Part shown: piece after piece, positions 1 through 8,944 of the stretch
Layout: every line of letters begins with the position of its first letter
Numbering within the stretch: the stretch's first letter is position 1
Assembly (NCBI RefSeq): GCF_004339545.1
Contig: NZ_SMGD01000015.1
Coordinates: 68,859 to 132,858 of the forward strand
Length of the DNA: 64,000 nt
Source of the DNA: Celerinatantimonas diazotrophica
GTDB lineage: Bacteria; Pseudomonadota; Gammaproteobacteria; Enterobacterales; Celerinatantimonadaceae
Direction: 5' to 3'
Position numbers and translations under genes: made by a program
Notes under the pieces: generated by a model
Told to the model about the DNA's origin: nothing
Databases searched by the model: none
Seen by the model: the letters and a program-made list of their open reading frames with translations, nothing else

Positions 1-1
1 T

Positions 2-598
2 AACGCATCTGGCGGAACCTTCAATCCAGCCAACTACACCATCACTTATGTACCGGGCAAGTTGACGGTGGACAAAGCGCCACTGACGGTGACGGCCAAC
101 GATGCCTCTAAGACGTTTAATGGGCTGGCGTATAAAGGTGGCAATGGTGTGACCTATTCTGGTTTGGTGAATAACGAAACCGGTTCAGTCATAGGTGGAA
201 CACTAACCTATGGTGGTTCTTCCCAGGGGGCCGTCAATGTGGGCAATTATACCATCGACGTGTCGGGCCTGACGTCGGGGAATTATGCCATCAGTTATGT
301 ACCGGGTCAGTTGAATGTGACGGCACCACCCAGCGCCCAGCCGAATGCCAGCTTAAGCGTCAATGCGCCGACCCTTAAACCGGTTCAATTGTTTGCCAGC
401 GCAGGAAGTCAGTTAGTGACTTATCCAGCTGGCTCTATTGAGACTACGGTCCGTAAGGGTGCGGGTACTGAAGGGGCTTCCGCTACTGGTGCAAATACCA
501 ATGGGCAAGGGGATATTATGAGCACGCAAGACATTCACCTGTCGGGTGCGGTGTGTTTTTCGGGCAGTGATAATGCAATTTCTTGCAGCGCTAACTAA
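2..598 (+). CDS. Two-partner-secretion exoprotein (TpsA), C-terminal part with MBG repeats
   Basis: The reading frame is open from the left edge, so this is only the last 199 codons of a larger gene. It holds MBG/YDG-type beta-sandwich repeats, typical of the stalks of large secreted adhesins: NYTITYVPGKLTV closes one repeat and NYAISYVPGQLNVT closes the next about 90 residues later. The last 90 residues leave the repeat and are rich in Ser, Ala and Gly, with two Cys near the end (AVCFSGS and AISCSAN). The transporter gene follows after only 16 bases, so the two are almost certainly co-transcribed. Inference: a filamentous-haemagglutinin-like adhesin or haemolysin exported by that TpsB partner. 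The N-terminal TPS secretion domain lies outside the window, so the ligand cannot be guessed. Confidence 0.82.
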   Translation, partial: NASGGTFNPANYTITYVPGKLTVDKAPLTVTANDASKTFNGLAYKGGNGVTYSGLVNNETGSVIGGTLTYGGSSQGAVNVGNYTIDVSGLTSGNYAISYVPGQLNVTAPPSAQPNASLSVNAPTLKPVQLFASAGSQLVTYPAGSIETTVRKGAGTEGASATGANTNGQGDIMSTQDIHLSGAVCFSGSDNAISCSAN

Positions 599-614
599 AG
601 GGCGAGATAGATTT

Positions 615-2360
615 ATGATGGTATCGAACAAACTGACGCCAGTGATGGCAGCACTTGCATTGGCCGGATGGTCCCTGATGGTGCCAGCCCCCGCGTTTGC
701 TCAGACAGCGAGTCAGGTAACACAGCCCAGCTATGCTCCGCCGGTGACCCGTCCGGCACAAGGTGGCGGTCTGAATGTCCCAGCGACGTCCGGCCTGACG
801 GCTCCGGCGGGCGCGGATAAACTGTTTGTCACCCCTTCAGGGCTGGCGGTTCAGGGGCAATTGCCTGCACTGCAAGCTGCGACGGCCAAAATAGCGGCGA
901 CTATCAAAGACAAACGCGTGAGCGGGACGGCCCTGTTTGCGGCTGCCCGGGCTCTGGAAACCGCCTATGTGCGAGCAGGCTATCTACTGGCCCGTGTCAC
1001 CCTGCCTCCGCAGACTCTTAAAAGCGGTATGCCGCTAAAATTGATTGTGACCCTTGGGTATGTGGAACGCATTGATGCGTCGGCCTTTCAGGGGGCCACA
1101 CGTCGTCGGATTGAGGCGGTATTGCAGCCTCTGGTGGGCAATCATGCGATCACCAAGGGCGAACTGGAACGGCGGTTGTTGCTGGCGGGGGATATCCCTG
1201 GGGTGTTGCTGAAATCCACCCTGAAAGCGGGCGACACGCCGGGTGCCACCGAGCTTGTGGTGACGGGGCGCTATAGCCCGGTGACATTTAGTGCCGCCGT
1301 TGATAACAGTCTGGGCTCGGGACTGGGGCATTACAGTGCCAGTCTCGGGGCTAACTTTAACAATACTCTGGGCCTTGGCGATGTAGAGTATTTGCAATTA
1401 GGGGGCTATCCGGGGCGCAACAACAACGTGTTCACGGGGGAACCACGCAACCGCCAGATGGTCGCAGGGGTGACCGTGCCCCTGTCCATCAATGGAGTTT
1501 GGCTGAACGTGGAGGGGGTGGACAGTCGGACCCATCCGACATCTAGCCTCAGTTATACGCTGCTTGACCACTATCAACGGTTGTCGGCGAAGGTGGGCTA
1601 CAGTTGGATCCGTAGTCGTAACCTGAACACCAGCTCCGAGATTGGTTTTGGTATCGAAAACGAAACGCAGAAACTGGCCATCGGCGGAAATCGCACGAAC
1701 TGGAGCAAAGACCGGCTGCGGGTGCTGCGGGTGACCCAAAATGCCAATGTGTACACTCGCTGGGGTGGGGTTCTGTCGGGGAGTGCCACGGCGTCTTTCG
1801 GATTCGACGGATTAGGCGCCCGGCATGGGACAACGGCGTTGCCCCTGTCGCGCAGTGGTGCGAGTCCGAATTTCACCAAGCTGGCCATCAGCGGGCGCTA
1901 TTCGCAACCGTTTGCGCAGAACCGGGTTCGGTGGTCCTTGTCTGGCAAGGCCCAGACCTCTTTTGGGGATGTGATGGCGTCCTCTGAGGAATTTGGCGTG
2001 GGCGGTTTTGATGGACTCTCGGCGTTTGAGGGCGGAGCCTTGATGGGCGATTCAGGGGCGATGGTGCGCAGTGAGCTGGCCTTTCCATTGGTTCTGCCAC
2101 GGTTTGGGTCTGAGTCCACGTTGGGCACAGCCGTGGCCCCGTATGTGTTTGGGGCGGCCGGGGTGACCTCGTTGGAACAACCGACAGCGGTGGAGCATGC
2201 CACCACCTATGCCAATTCGTTCGGGGTTGGTCTGCGCTTTGGGGTGTCGCAAGCGGACTCATCCAATGGCACGACGCTCATGCTGGAATATGCCCACGGG
2301 GATCAAACCCATGGCCCGGTGGAAAACCGTTTCAATTTACGCTGGCTCGCACAGTTCTGA
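615..2360 (+). CDS. TpsB outer-membrane transporter (ShlB/FhaC/HecB family)
   Basis: Exports the preceding TpsA protein across the outer membrane. I start it at the ATG at 615 (a second ATG follows at 618), behind an AGGGCGAG ribosome site just after the exoprotein stop; an in-frame ATG at 546 lies inside the upstream gene and would spoil the signal peptide. From 615 it has 581 residues, normal for the family. A signal peptide ends at PAPAFAQ, followed by a Pro-rich linker, a POTRA-type region (about residues 70-220, with AYVRAGYLLARVTLP) and a C-terminal beta-barrel ending in NLRWLAQF with a terminal Phe, the usual outer-membrane insertion signal. In the barrel, VGGFDGLSAFEGG occupies the place of the conserved loop-6 GxxSxRG-type segment, but in diverged form. 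Family assignment is firm; the cargo is inferred from adjacency. Confidence 0.9.
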   Translation: MMVSNKLTPVMAALALAGWSLMVPAPAFAQTASQVTQPSYAPPVTRPAQGGGLNVPATSGLTAPAGADKLFVTPSGLAVQGQLPALQAATAKIAATIKDKRVSGTALFAAARALETAYVRAGYLLARVTLPPQTLKSGMPLKLIVTLGYVERIDASAFQGATRRRIEAVLQPLVGNHAITKGELERRLLLAGDIPGVLLKSTLKAGDTPGATELVVTGRYSPVTFSAAVDNSLGSGLGHYSASLGANFNNTLGLGDVEYLQLGGYPGRNNNVFTGEPRNRQMVAGVTVPLSINGVWLNVEGVDSRTHPTSSLSYTLLDHYQRLSAKVGYSWIRSRNLNTSSEIGFGIENETQKLAIGGNRTNWSKDRLRVLRVTQNANVYTRWGGVLSGSATASFGFDGLGARHGTTALPLSRSGASPNFTKLAISGRYSQPFAQNRVRWSLSGKAQTSFGDVMASSEEFGVGGFDGLSAFEGGALMGDSGAMVRSELAFPLVLPRFGSESTLGTAVAPYVFGAAGVTSLEQPTAVEHATTYANSFGVGLRFGVSQADSSNGTTLMLEYAHGDQTHGPVENRFNLRWLAQF

Positions 2361-2445
2361 CGGGCCGGTTGAGCAAGGCGCCTTCAGCCGTGATGGCGGC
2401 TGAGGGGGTGGTATTTTAACCCAAAAAGAGTGAATAAAGAGAGTG

Positions 2446-3030
2446 ATGAGAATTCGTTTGAAGGCGGTTTTAGCATGGTGGACCGCGTCCCTTGTTGTGG
2501 CCTCGCCGCTGGTGTTGGCCGCAGGCACTGCGACATCGGTATCTTCTGAGCCTGTTGCGACGAGCGCCACTTATGGCAATTGGGTATTGCACTGTGTCCG
2601 AACCCCTTCGTCTGCAGCGGGCAAGCACACTCAGGTGGGTGCGGATAGTTGTGAAATTGTGCAATCAGCGCAAGTGCGCGGGCAATCACGTCCGGTAATG
2701 GAAATGGCCATTGGGCGATTGCCGGGGCAAAAAACGTACCGGGTGACGACGGTCCTGCCGACGAATGTATCGATCCCGGGCCGGGTTCACGTGTCGATAG
2801 ATGGCAAAGCCGATAATAAAGAAAAAGCGGGGTTTGACCTTGCGCTGACGCGCTGTCTGCCTGGCGGGTGTGTGGCCCAAGCGACATTGCGTCATCGGAT
2901 GCGAGAGCAGATGAGTGCGGGGAAAACCGGACAGCTTCGCTTTATGAGCGCCGATGGGCAAACGGTCGGCATTCCGCTGTCCTGGATGGGCTTTTCTCAG
3001 GCCATGAAGGCGTTAGAGAAAAAGGATTAG
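2446..3030 (+). CDS. Invasion-associated locus B (IalB) family periplasmic protein
   Basis: About 194 residues with a signal peptide (cleavage near LVLAAG) and the IalB layout: YGNWVLHC near the mature N-terminus, CEIVQSAQ about 25 residues later, and a Cys pair in TRCLPGGCVA. The family is periplasmic or surface-linked; it was named from Bartonella invasion loci, but most members have no proven role. A GTG at 2443 immediately precedes the ATG at 2446; I prefer the ATG, although the Shine-Dalgarno match (AAAGAGAG) is close to both. It lies 85 bases after the TpsB gene and before a strong terminator, so it is probably the last gene of the secretion operon. A job in assembly or quality control of the exoprotein is only inference. 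Four Cys suggest disulfides formed in the periplasm. Confidence 0.72.
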   Translation: MRIRLKAVLAWWTASLVVASPLVLAAGTATSVSSEPVATSATYGNWVLHCVRTPSSAAGKHTQVGADSCEIVQSAQVRGQSRPVMEMAIGRLPGQKTYRVTTVLPTNVSIPGRVHVSIDGKADNKEKAGFDLALTRCLPGGCVAQATLRHRMREQMSAGKTGQLRFMSADGQTVGIPLSWMGFSQAMKALEKKD

Positions 3031-3431
3031 ATAGATAATAGGTAACACTGGGCGCATGTGCGCTCTGGTGTAACTATTCTGGCCCCACAAATTTTGCATG
3101 AGATCTGTTTATTATAGAAACGATCTCATTTTTTTATCTTCCTCTTTATGAATGCTTTATTCTGCCATCCAAAAGGTTGTTATCACCGAGAAGACGTTGC
3201 AAATACAATACTGAACAGAGAGCGGGTAGTTTTAGCTGTTTATTGGAGATCTTGAAGCGTTTTGAACGGTTGCTAAAGGCGTTAGATTGGTTCCAATCAG
3301 TCAGTCAACGCCCTGTTGATCCAGCAAAACATTCGCGTTTTTGGCTTTGCCCGGCGGCTTAACCACGATTAGATTATGCCGTCATCCTCCATGATAACGC
3401 GTAAGTTAATAGTGAGGAGTGTCGCGAATGA
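3031..3431. other. Intergenic stretch without a convincing gene
   Basis: Between the secretion operon and hutC, whose 3' ends face each other, I see only the terminator at 3099-3135 and a weak GC-rich palindrome at about 3049-3067 (GCGC-ATGT-GCGC core). A 61-codon frame at 3177-3362 has no ribosome site and no recognisable composition. Confidence 0.6.
3099..3135 (+). terminator. Rho-independent terminator of the two-partner-secretion operon
   Basis: Stem TGAGATC plus GTTT (one bulged T) pairs with AAAC plus GATCTCA around the loop ATTATAG and is followed by seven T. This is the strongest terminator shape in the region and lies 69 bases after the IalB-like gene. Confidence 0.85.
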
Positions 3432-4172
3432 TTATCCAGCCGAATGCGTGGGTGAAACATGCATTCTCCCACCTAGACGGTAGCGAGAAGACGGGTGTAA
3501 AAAGCGTACATAAGTTACAATTTGATTGTGTGCCCAAGTGCGTCGCATGAGCATCAGGCAGGGTTCATTCTGTTCTATTTGGAGCACTTTGGCTTGTTCC
3601 TGTTCCGGCATAGTTGCATCCACAATATGCTCCATCTCATCAACGGGTAATTGCCCAAGTAGGTATTGTGAAGGCGTTAGCTCTTCACTAAAGTTTTGTT
3701 CAATAAAATTGCTGGCAACGGCAGGATTGACAAACCGATTCTCCAATTGTACAGGCATATCTTCTTCATAGTGGATGCAGATGATGTGATAAACCGATTG
3801 GCCTGTTGAAATGGATAACGCTGCAGCGATTTCAAAAGATGCAGATTCTCGAGAAAGTTTAATGACTTCACAGCGGTATCGATGATTACGGGCACGAATT
3901 TCATCCCCAATATTGGCAATCATTAACAGGCTTGACTGAGGTTTGCGATCAGCAACAAAAGTGCCAACTCCCGCTACACGGTTGATGATCTGCTCTTGAG
4001 CGAGTTCTCGCAATGCTCGGTTAACGGTCATCCGTGATATTTTAAACTGTTCGACCAACTGATGCTCTGATGGAATTAACATGCCGGGTAACCACTGGCC
4101 AGATTCTATCTGGTTTGTCACATATAGTTTGACTTGCTGGTACAATGCTTGGGGAAGTTTCTGACCCGGCAT
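3432..4172 (-). CDS. hutC: Histidine utilisation repressor HutC (GntR family)
   Basis: Represses hut genes; in the family, urocanate binding releases it from DNA. From the ATG at 4172 it has 246 residues: an N-terminal GntR winged helix (IPSEHQLVEQFKISRMTVNRA is the recognition region) and a C-terminal UTRA ligand domain (LENRFVNPAVASNFIEQNF, then LMLMRRTW and YRLGGRM). The longer frame reaches 4199, but the internal ATG has GGAG six bases upstream and gives the usual N-terminus, so I chose it. It lies 114 bases downstream of hutH on the same strand and is probably co-transcribed with it, giving feedback control. The HutC-like palindrome upstream of hutH fits this role. The rest of the hut pathway is not in the window. 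Confidence 0.92.
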   Translation of the reverse strand: MPGQKLPQALYQQVKLYVTNQIESGQWLPGMLIPSEHQLVEQFKISRMTVNRALRELAQEQIINRVAGVGTFVADRKPQSSLLMIANIGDEIRARNHRYRCEVIKLSRESASFEIAAALSISTGQSVYHIICIHYEEDMPVQLENRFVNPAVASNFIEQNFSEELTPSQYLLGQLPVDEMEHIVDATMPEQEQAKVLQIEQNEPCLMLMRRTWAHNQIVTYVRFLHPSSRYRLGGRMHVSPTHSAG

Positions 4173-4286
4173 GTTGTTCTCCAAAATAGGTGCTATCACA
4201 GAGGTTAAATTGCTTCGCCAACGCCGTTAGGTGCGATAAAAGCACGTTATTGTAGCAGTGCACGAAGCTGAATCAAACCAAGTCGA

Positions 4287-5822
4287 TTAGTGTTCTTCAT
4301 ACATTTCGCTGGGACTGAGCCATTGGTTTAAGGCACTGGTTTCAATGAGTGCTCGCGCTTTGGCTAAATCAGGGGCAAAGAAACGGTCTGTTTCATAATG
4401 TGGTACTTGCTTGCGAACCACATCAATGACCTCTTGCAAAGCGGGGCAAGTTTTTAAAGGTGTATGAAAATCAACCCCTTGCACACTGGCAAGTAGTTCA
4501 ACAGCAACGATAGCACTGCTATTGCCTGCCATCTGTTTTAAGCGCCGAGCTGCATACGTTGCCATGGATACATGGTCTTCCTGGTTGGCTGAGGTTGGTA
4601 AACTATCAACGCTGCCAGGATGCGCCAAACTTTTGTTTTCTGATGCTAGTGCCGCTGCGGTCACTTGAGCAATCATAAAGCCTGAGTTAACACCGCTTTC
4701 TTTAACTAAGAAGGCGGGCAGTCCTGACATATTCGGATCCACTAACTGTGCAATGCGTCGTTCACTTAAAGCGCCCATTTCGCTAATTGCAATCGCCAAG
4801 TTATCGGCAGCCATGGCAACAGGTTCAGCATGAAAATTGCCACCAGAGAGCACATCGCCTTGTTCGGCGAAGATCAGAGGGTTATCAGAAACTGCATTGG
4901 CTTCGCGTAAAATAATAGCTGCGGCATGGTTAATCTGATCAAGACACGCCCCCATGACTTGCGGCTGACAGCGCAATGAATAGGGATCTTGGACGCGGTC
5001 ACAATTGATGTGTGAATGGTGGATTTCACTATCAGTTAACAGTTTACGATAATGGCTGGCCGCTCGGATTTGTCCTAATTGGCCCCGAACTTCGCCGATG
5101 CGTGGATCAAATGGAACATAGGATCCTTTGAGTGCTTCGACGGTTAATGCTCCTGCGATCACGGCACTGGTATAGACCTGTTCTGCACCGAACAACCCGC
5201 GCAGCGCTAAAGCTGTGGATGTTTGTGTTCCGTTGATTAGTGCCAACCCCTCTTTAGGACCCAATTCGATTGGTTGTAATCCTGCTTCGCTAAGCCCCTC
5301 GAGAGCATCTTTAATTTGCCCTTTATAGCGAACCTGACCGACGCCAATCATTGCGCAGGCCATGTGTGCCAATGGCGCTAAATCGCCAGAAGCGCCAACA
5401 GAGCCTTGTTCAGGAATACATGGATAAACGCCACCGTTGTACATTGCTAATAAGTGTTCGATTAACTCTATACGAACGCCAGAAAAGCCTCGTGACAATG
5501 AACCAACTTTTAATGCCATAATCAGCGCTACACTGGCATCATCGAGCAATTCGCCAGTTCCTGCTGCGTGGGATAATAATAAATTACGCTGCAGTTGACT
5601 CAGCGACTCGGCTGGGATTGAGGTTTGAGCTAGCAAGCCAAAGCCCGTATTAATTCCATAGACAGTCTGCGAATTGTCTAAAATGGTTTTAATCTGCTGA
5701 TGACTGGTCTCAATCTCTTGATACGCGCTTGGTGCCAGTGTCAGTGTTGGTTGTTGAGTAAAAATCTGTCGCAGTTCATCTAAGGTGAACTGTCCGGGGT
5801 GAATACATATCGATGTTGGCAT
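4287..5822 (-). CDS. hutH: Histidine ammonia-lyase
   Basis: First step of histidine degradation: L-histidine to trans-urocanate plus ammonia, in the cytoplasm. At 511 residues it is full length. The Ala-Ser-Gly triad that cyclises into the MIO electrophile lies at about residues 144-146 in [14 protein letters not shown]. Other family blocks are YGINTGFG near residue 55, SGGNFHAEP, and QEDHVSMA. The start ATG at 5822 gives the usual short N-terminus. Normally hutU, hutI and hutG (or hutF) sit nearby; here only hutC follows and an unrelated sugar isomerase lies upstream beyond a MITE-like insertion. Either the remaining genes are elsewhere or urocanate is an end product or signal. Enzyme identity is certain; the physiology is open. 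Confidence 0.97.
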   Translation of the reverse strand: MPTSICIHPGQFTLDELRQIFTQQPTLTLAPSAYQEIETSHQQIKTILDNSQTVYGINTGFGLLAQTSIPAESLSQLQRNLLLSHAAGTGELLDDASVALIMALKVGSLSRGFSGVRIELIEHLLAMYNGGVYPCIPEQGSVGASGDLAPLAHMACAMIGVGQVRYKGQIKDALEGLSEAGLQPIELGPKEGLALINGTQTSTALALRGLFGAEQVYTSAVIAGALTVEALKGSYVPFDPRIGEVRGQLGQIRAASHYRKLLTDSEIHHSHINCDRVQDPYSLRCQPQVMGACLDQINHAAAIILREANAVSDNPLIFAEQGDVLSGGNFHAEPVAMAADNLAIAISEMGALSERRIAQLVDPNMSGLPAFLVKESGVNSGFMIAQVTAAALASENKSLAHPGSVDSLPTSANQEDHVSMATYAARRLKQMAGNSSAIVAVELLASVQGVDFHTPLKTCPALQEVIDVVRKQVPHYETDRFFAPDLAKARALIETSALNQWLSPSEMYEEH

Positions 5823-5874
5823 GTCGTCCTCGTGTACAACGTGTTTGTTATTTTATCTCTTTAATATAAGTACA

Positions 5875-5884
5875 TGTATATACA
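5875..5884. promoter_or_regulatory. Probable HutC operator upstream of hutH
   Basis: The perfect 10-bp palindrome TGTATATACA lies 52 bases upstream of the hutH start, within an A/T-rich promoter region. It resembles the TGTA-N2-TACA core of HutC operators known in other proteobacteria. The link to HutC is inference from motif shape and position. Confidence 0.55.
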
Positions 5885-5927
5885 GCTGCAAGCTATTCTT
5901 CACTTAAATTTACCATTTAAGTGTTAT

Positions 5928-6194
5928 TAGGGACTGTTGACCTTTGGTGATTAGTTTTGCAGAAATCTGAGAGGGATTTAGGCAAGGCAAACGTTGTGCC
6001 GTGTCGTTATTCTCCACAAAGAACGTTTAACGCTGGATAAATTCCTCTCAGATACTGCCCTTGGGGTTCATTTAAACGCATCCTGAACTTTGTTGCCCGC
6101 TGCTTGCTTAACTCATTAAGCGACGCAGGGGGCGCCGCGTTCAAAATGCGTTTAATTTGAACAAAATTCAACCACCAAAGGTCAACAGTCCCTA
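5928..6194. mobile_element. MITE-like element, 267 bp, with 22-bp terminal inverted repeats
   Basis: TAGGGACTGTTGACCTTTGG begins the left end at 5928-5949; its exact inverse closes the element at 6173-6194. The interior has no open reading frame of useful length. Both ends carry a TA dinucleotide directly outside GGGACTG/CAGTCCC, which would fit TA-target insertion of the IS630/Tc1 type. It sits between the hutH promoter and the next gene, and may have separated hutH from former neighbours. Mobility and family are inferred; only the repeats are seen. Confidence 0.68.
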
Positions 6195-6359
6195 GTTAAT
6201 GGAACGCTGGTTAAAGCTGCTGATCGGCACTTAAAAAAGTGAAATGGATCAAGCTGTACAGAATTCTTCAGGTAAAAGTGGTACGGATAAAGAAATAGTG
6301 TGGTATTTTATTTGAAACATTGTTTTATTTATATATTTGTTCGATAAAAGGAGCGCACC

Positions 6360-6995
6360 ATGCAAATCGCGTTGATGAACGAATTTAGTCAAGCGGCTAA
6401 AAACCCAATGATCTTAAAAGAGCTGCAGGGCGTTGCTAATCAACAAGGTCATCAAGTCTTTAATGTCGGAATGAATGGCGATGATGATCATCGCTTAACG
6501 TATATTCATCTAGGCATTATCGCCAGCTTATTATTAAATTCCAAAGCAGTTGATTTTGTGATTGCGGGCTGTGGGACTGGCCAAGGTGCCTTGATGTCTC
6601 TGAATGCTTATCCTGGTGTCGTTTGTGGTTACTGTATTGATCCAGCTGATGCTTATCTATTTGCGCAGATTAATAACGGTAACGCGCTGGCTATTCCGTT
6701 TGCGAAAGGCTTTGGTTGGGGAGCTGAACTGAATCTTCGTTATATTTTTGAAAAAGCCTTTACGGGTGACACGGGGTTAGGCTACCCACCAGAACGGCGT
6801 GATTCTCAAGTTGCCAATGCTGGCATTTTAAATCGTGTGAAACAGGCGACTGGAAAAGCGTATTTGGATGGGCTCAAAGCGCTTGACCCTGAACTTGTTA
6901 AAACGGCGGTTGGTGGTGAACGCTTCCAGCAATGTTTCTTTGAAAACTGCCAAGATGCCCAATTGACCGATTTTGTTAACAGGGTATTGAACTAA
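6360..6995 (+). CDS. RpiB/LacA/LacB family sugar-phosphate isomerase
   Basis: The 211-residue protein carries the RpiB-type active-site segment VIAGCGTGQGALM, near residue 70, in place of the classical CGTGxG motif. RpiB and LacAB interconvert aldose and ketose phosphates (ribose 5-phosphate/ribulose 5-phosphate or galactose 6-phosphate/tagatose 6-phosphate). It is longer than canonical RpiB (about 150 residues) because of a C-terminal extension with RYIFEKAF and PPERRDSQ. The ATG has a strong AAAAGGAG ribosome site. It stands alone between the MITE-like element and a terminator, so the substrate cannot be read from its neighbours. Family is fairly sure, substrate unknown. Confidence 0.75.
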   Translation: MQIALMNEFSQAAKNPMILKELQGVANQQGHQVFNVGMNGDDDHRLTYIHLGIIASLLLNSKAVDFVIAGCGTGQGALMSLNAYPGVVCGYCIDPADAYLFAQINNGNALAIPFAKGFGWGAELNLRYIFEKAFTGDTGLGYPPERRDSQVANAGILNRVKQATGKAYLDGLKALDPELVKTAVGGERFQQCFFENCQDAQLTDFVNRVLN

Positions 6996-7023
6996 CAATA
7001 CAAACTTCCTTGGTTGAATCAAT

Positions 7024-7050
7024 AAAGCCGCAATTGCGGCTTTTATTTTT
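7024..7050. terminator. Bidirectional terminator between the isomerase gene and blc
   Basis: The perfect 8-bp stem AAAGCCGC/GCGGCTTT with loop AATT is followed by T-rich sequence on the + strand, with A-rich sequence on the other side. The blc stop codon overlaps its right arm, so it can serve both converging genes. Confidence 0.85.
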
Positions 7051-7597
7051 GAGCCACGGTGGTCGGCGGGGCGGGTACTTTGCTTGTTTGAGCAACCATG
7101 ATTAATTGGTCAGTCGCAAATCCTTTTGATTTGGCTTCGTTTATCAGTCTATTGAGGGTTTCTTTCGGCAGCGTTGGTGTGCGTGATAATATCCACAAGT
7201 AGTCTTTATTGGGGCCTGCAACCATGGAATAACTATAATCACTGGCTAAATCGAAGATTGCATAGGTGCCATAAAACGGACCGAAGAATGAAACCTTAAG
7301 ATAGCCTTCGTGATCTGAGTGCACAAAATAAGCCTTGCCAATAGCCTGACTCCATTTCTTTTTCGCAATGGAATAGCCACGATTAATGACTTTTATCCCG
7401 CCATCATCACGCAGACTATATGTTGCACTCACGTGGCTTAAGCCAGATTCAAAGCTGTGGTCAAGGCGCGCTATTTCATACCATTTGCCGAGGTAGCGTT
7501 GTGCGTTAAAGTCGCGAACTGGTTGAACACCATGGGGCAAACTAGTACAGCCAGTTAACAGTAATAGCGGTAGGGTTGCCAGAGTCCATCTTTTCAT
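7043..7597 (-). CDS. blc: Outer-membrane lipoprotein Blc (bacterial lipocalin)
   Basis: A 184-residue lipoprotein: signal peptide with lipobox LLLTGC (Cys17), then the lipocalin signature YLGKWYEIARLDHSFE at about residues 39-54 and the second conserved block DYLWILSRTPTLP. Lipocalins of this type bind fatty acids or lysophospholipids at the inner face of the outer membrane. After the lipobox Cys come Thr-Ser rather than Asp, consistent with sorting to the outer membrane. The ATG at 7597 has an AGGAG-like site. It is divergent from the aminotransferase gene and shares a terminator with the upstream isomerase. C-terminal AQTSKVPAPP is an extension beyond the barrel. Confidence 0.92.
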   Translation of the reverse strand: MKRWTLATLPLLLLTGCTSLPHGVQPVRDFNAQRYLGKWYEIARLDHSFESGLSHVSATYSLRDDGGIKVINRGYSIAKKKWSQAIGKAYFVHSDHEGYLKVSFFGPFYGTYAIFDLASDYSYSMVAGPNKDYLWILSRTPTLPKETLNRLINEAKSKGFATDQLIMVAQTSKVPAPPTTVAQK

Positions 7598-7789
7598 CTG
7601 CTTCTCCTTGGATGATCACGTTTATTTTAACGCCTTTGTTGATTAAGCAATAAGTTAGTTATATCTGTTAGAAAGAATTTTTGCATCTTATATAGCTTGA
7701 TTTTTTAGACGTCTATATGTCTTTATTGCTAAATAAAGTCGTCATGATATAGTAATCGCCATACATGAGATACTTTAATAGGGGGATAA

Positions 7790-8944
7790 ATGGTCAGGCT
7801 TTCTTTGGATTCTAAGCTACCATCTCTGGGAACCACGATTTTCTCGCAAATGAGCGCATTGGCACAAAAATATCAGGCGATCAATTTGTCGCAAGGTTTT
7901 CCCGATTTCGATGGTCCTGACTATTTGCAGCAGCGATTGGCGTATCATGTTGCTCAGGGTGAAAACCAGTATGCCCCGATGACGGGCGTTCGGTCACTGA
8001 CTAAGGCGATCGCTCAGAAAAACAAAACTCTTTATGGTGATACGATTGATGCAGATAGCCAAGTTACAGTAACTGCCGGTGCCACTGAAGCTTTGTATGC
8101 TGCGATTACTGCATTGGTTCGCCCCGGTGATGAAGTGATCTGTTTTGACCCCAGTTACGACAGTTATGCCCCAGCTGTTGAACTGTCTGGCGGCGTGTTA
8201 AAACGTTTGCCTTTGCAACCCCCTGAGTTTCGCGTGGATTGGCCGGCGTTTAGCAAGTTACTTAGTAAACAAACGCGGTTGGTGATTTTAAATACGCCAC
8301 ATAATCCGACTGGAACGCTCTGGCAGGCCAGTGATTTTGCAGCGCTCTGGCAGGCAATTAAAGATTTTCCGGTGTTTGTCTTGAGCGATGAAGTGTATGA
8401 ACATATCTGTTATAACCCCGGTGGCCATGTCGGTGTGCGAAGCCATGCACAGTTAAAAGAGCGCGCGGTGGCTGTATCATCTTTTGGTAAAACGTTCCAT
8501 ATGACGGGATGGAAAGTGGGATATTGCATTGCTCCAGATTACATTAGCAGCGAAATCCGTAAGGTACATCAGTTTCTAACATTTGCTGTCAATACGCCTG
8601 CACAACTGGCGTTGGCGGATATGCTGAATGCCCAGCCTGAACACTATCTTGGATTACCCGAGTTTTATCAGGCTAAACGTGACCGCTTTATTGATGCGTT
8701 ATCCAATAGTCGCTTTAAAGTTTTACCCTGTCAGGGCACTTATTATTTGGTCGTGGATTACAGTGCAATTTCAGATATGAATGATGTGGATTTTTGTGTG
8801 TGGTTGACTGAGGAAGTTGGTGTTGCTGCGATTCCTTTGTCCGTTTTCTGTGGTCAGCCATTCGATCATAAACTGATCCGTTTGTGTTTTGCGAAACAGC
8901 AAAGAACCTTAGATGCTGCGGCAGAACGATTGCAAAAAATCTAG
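7790..8944 (+). CDS. ybdL: PLP-dependent methionine/aromatic aminotransferase, YbdL-like
   Basis: A 384-residue fold-type I class I/II aminotransferase. Visible family blocks: NLSQGFPDFDGP near residue 30, YAPMTGVRSLTKAI, the substrate and PLP-binding NTPHNPTGT near residue 170, SDEVYEH, and the PLP lysine in SSFGKTFHMTGWKVGY near residue 235. These follow E. coli YbdL, which transaminates methionine, histidine and phenylalanine with 2-oxo acids, more than kynurenine aminotransferases. The start has GGGGGA three bases upstream of the ATG. Plausible roles are methionine salvage (from 2-oxo-4-methylthiobutyrate) or amino-acid catabolism; it has no operon partner. Exact substrate is inferred from resemblance. 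Confidence 0.85.
   Translation: MVRLSLDSKLPSLGTTIFSQMSALAQKYQAINLSQGFPDFDGPDYLQQRLAYHVAQGENQYAPMTGVRSLTKAIAQKNKTLYGDTIDADSQVTVTAGATEALYAAITALVRPGDEVICFDPSYDSYAPAVELSGGVLKRLPLQPPEFRVDWPAFSKLLSKQTRLVILNTPHNPTGTLWQASDFAALWQAIKDFPVFVLSDEVYEHICYNPGGHVGVRSHAQLKERAVAVSSFGKTFHMTGWKVGYCIAPDYISSEIRKVHQFLTFAVNTPAQLALADMLNAQPEHYLGLPEFYQAKRDRFIDALSNSRFKVLPCQGTYYLVVDYSAISDMNDVDFCVWLTEEVGVAAIPLSVFCGQPFDHKLIRLCFAKQQRTLDAAAERLQKI

Noticed and set aside
2384-2887. 167-codon reverse frame across the IalB-like gene
   Set aside because: It is the antisense shadow of a gene with clear signal peptide and Cys pattern; no ribosome site and implausible composition.
3049-3067. GC-rich palindrome after the IalB-like gene as terminator
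   Set aside because: No T run follows; the hairpin at 3099 is a far better terminator.
3177-3362. 61-codon frame between the secretion operon and hutC
   Set aside because: No ribosome site, no recognisable domain, lies between two convergent transcription units.
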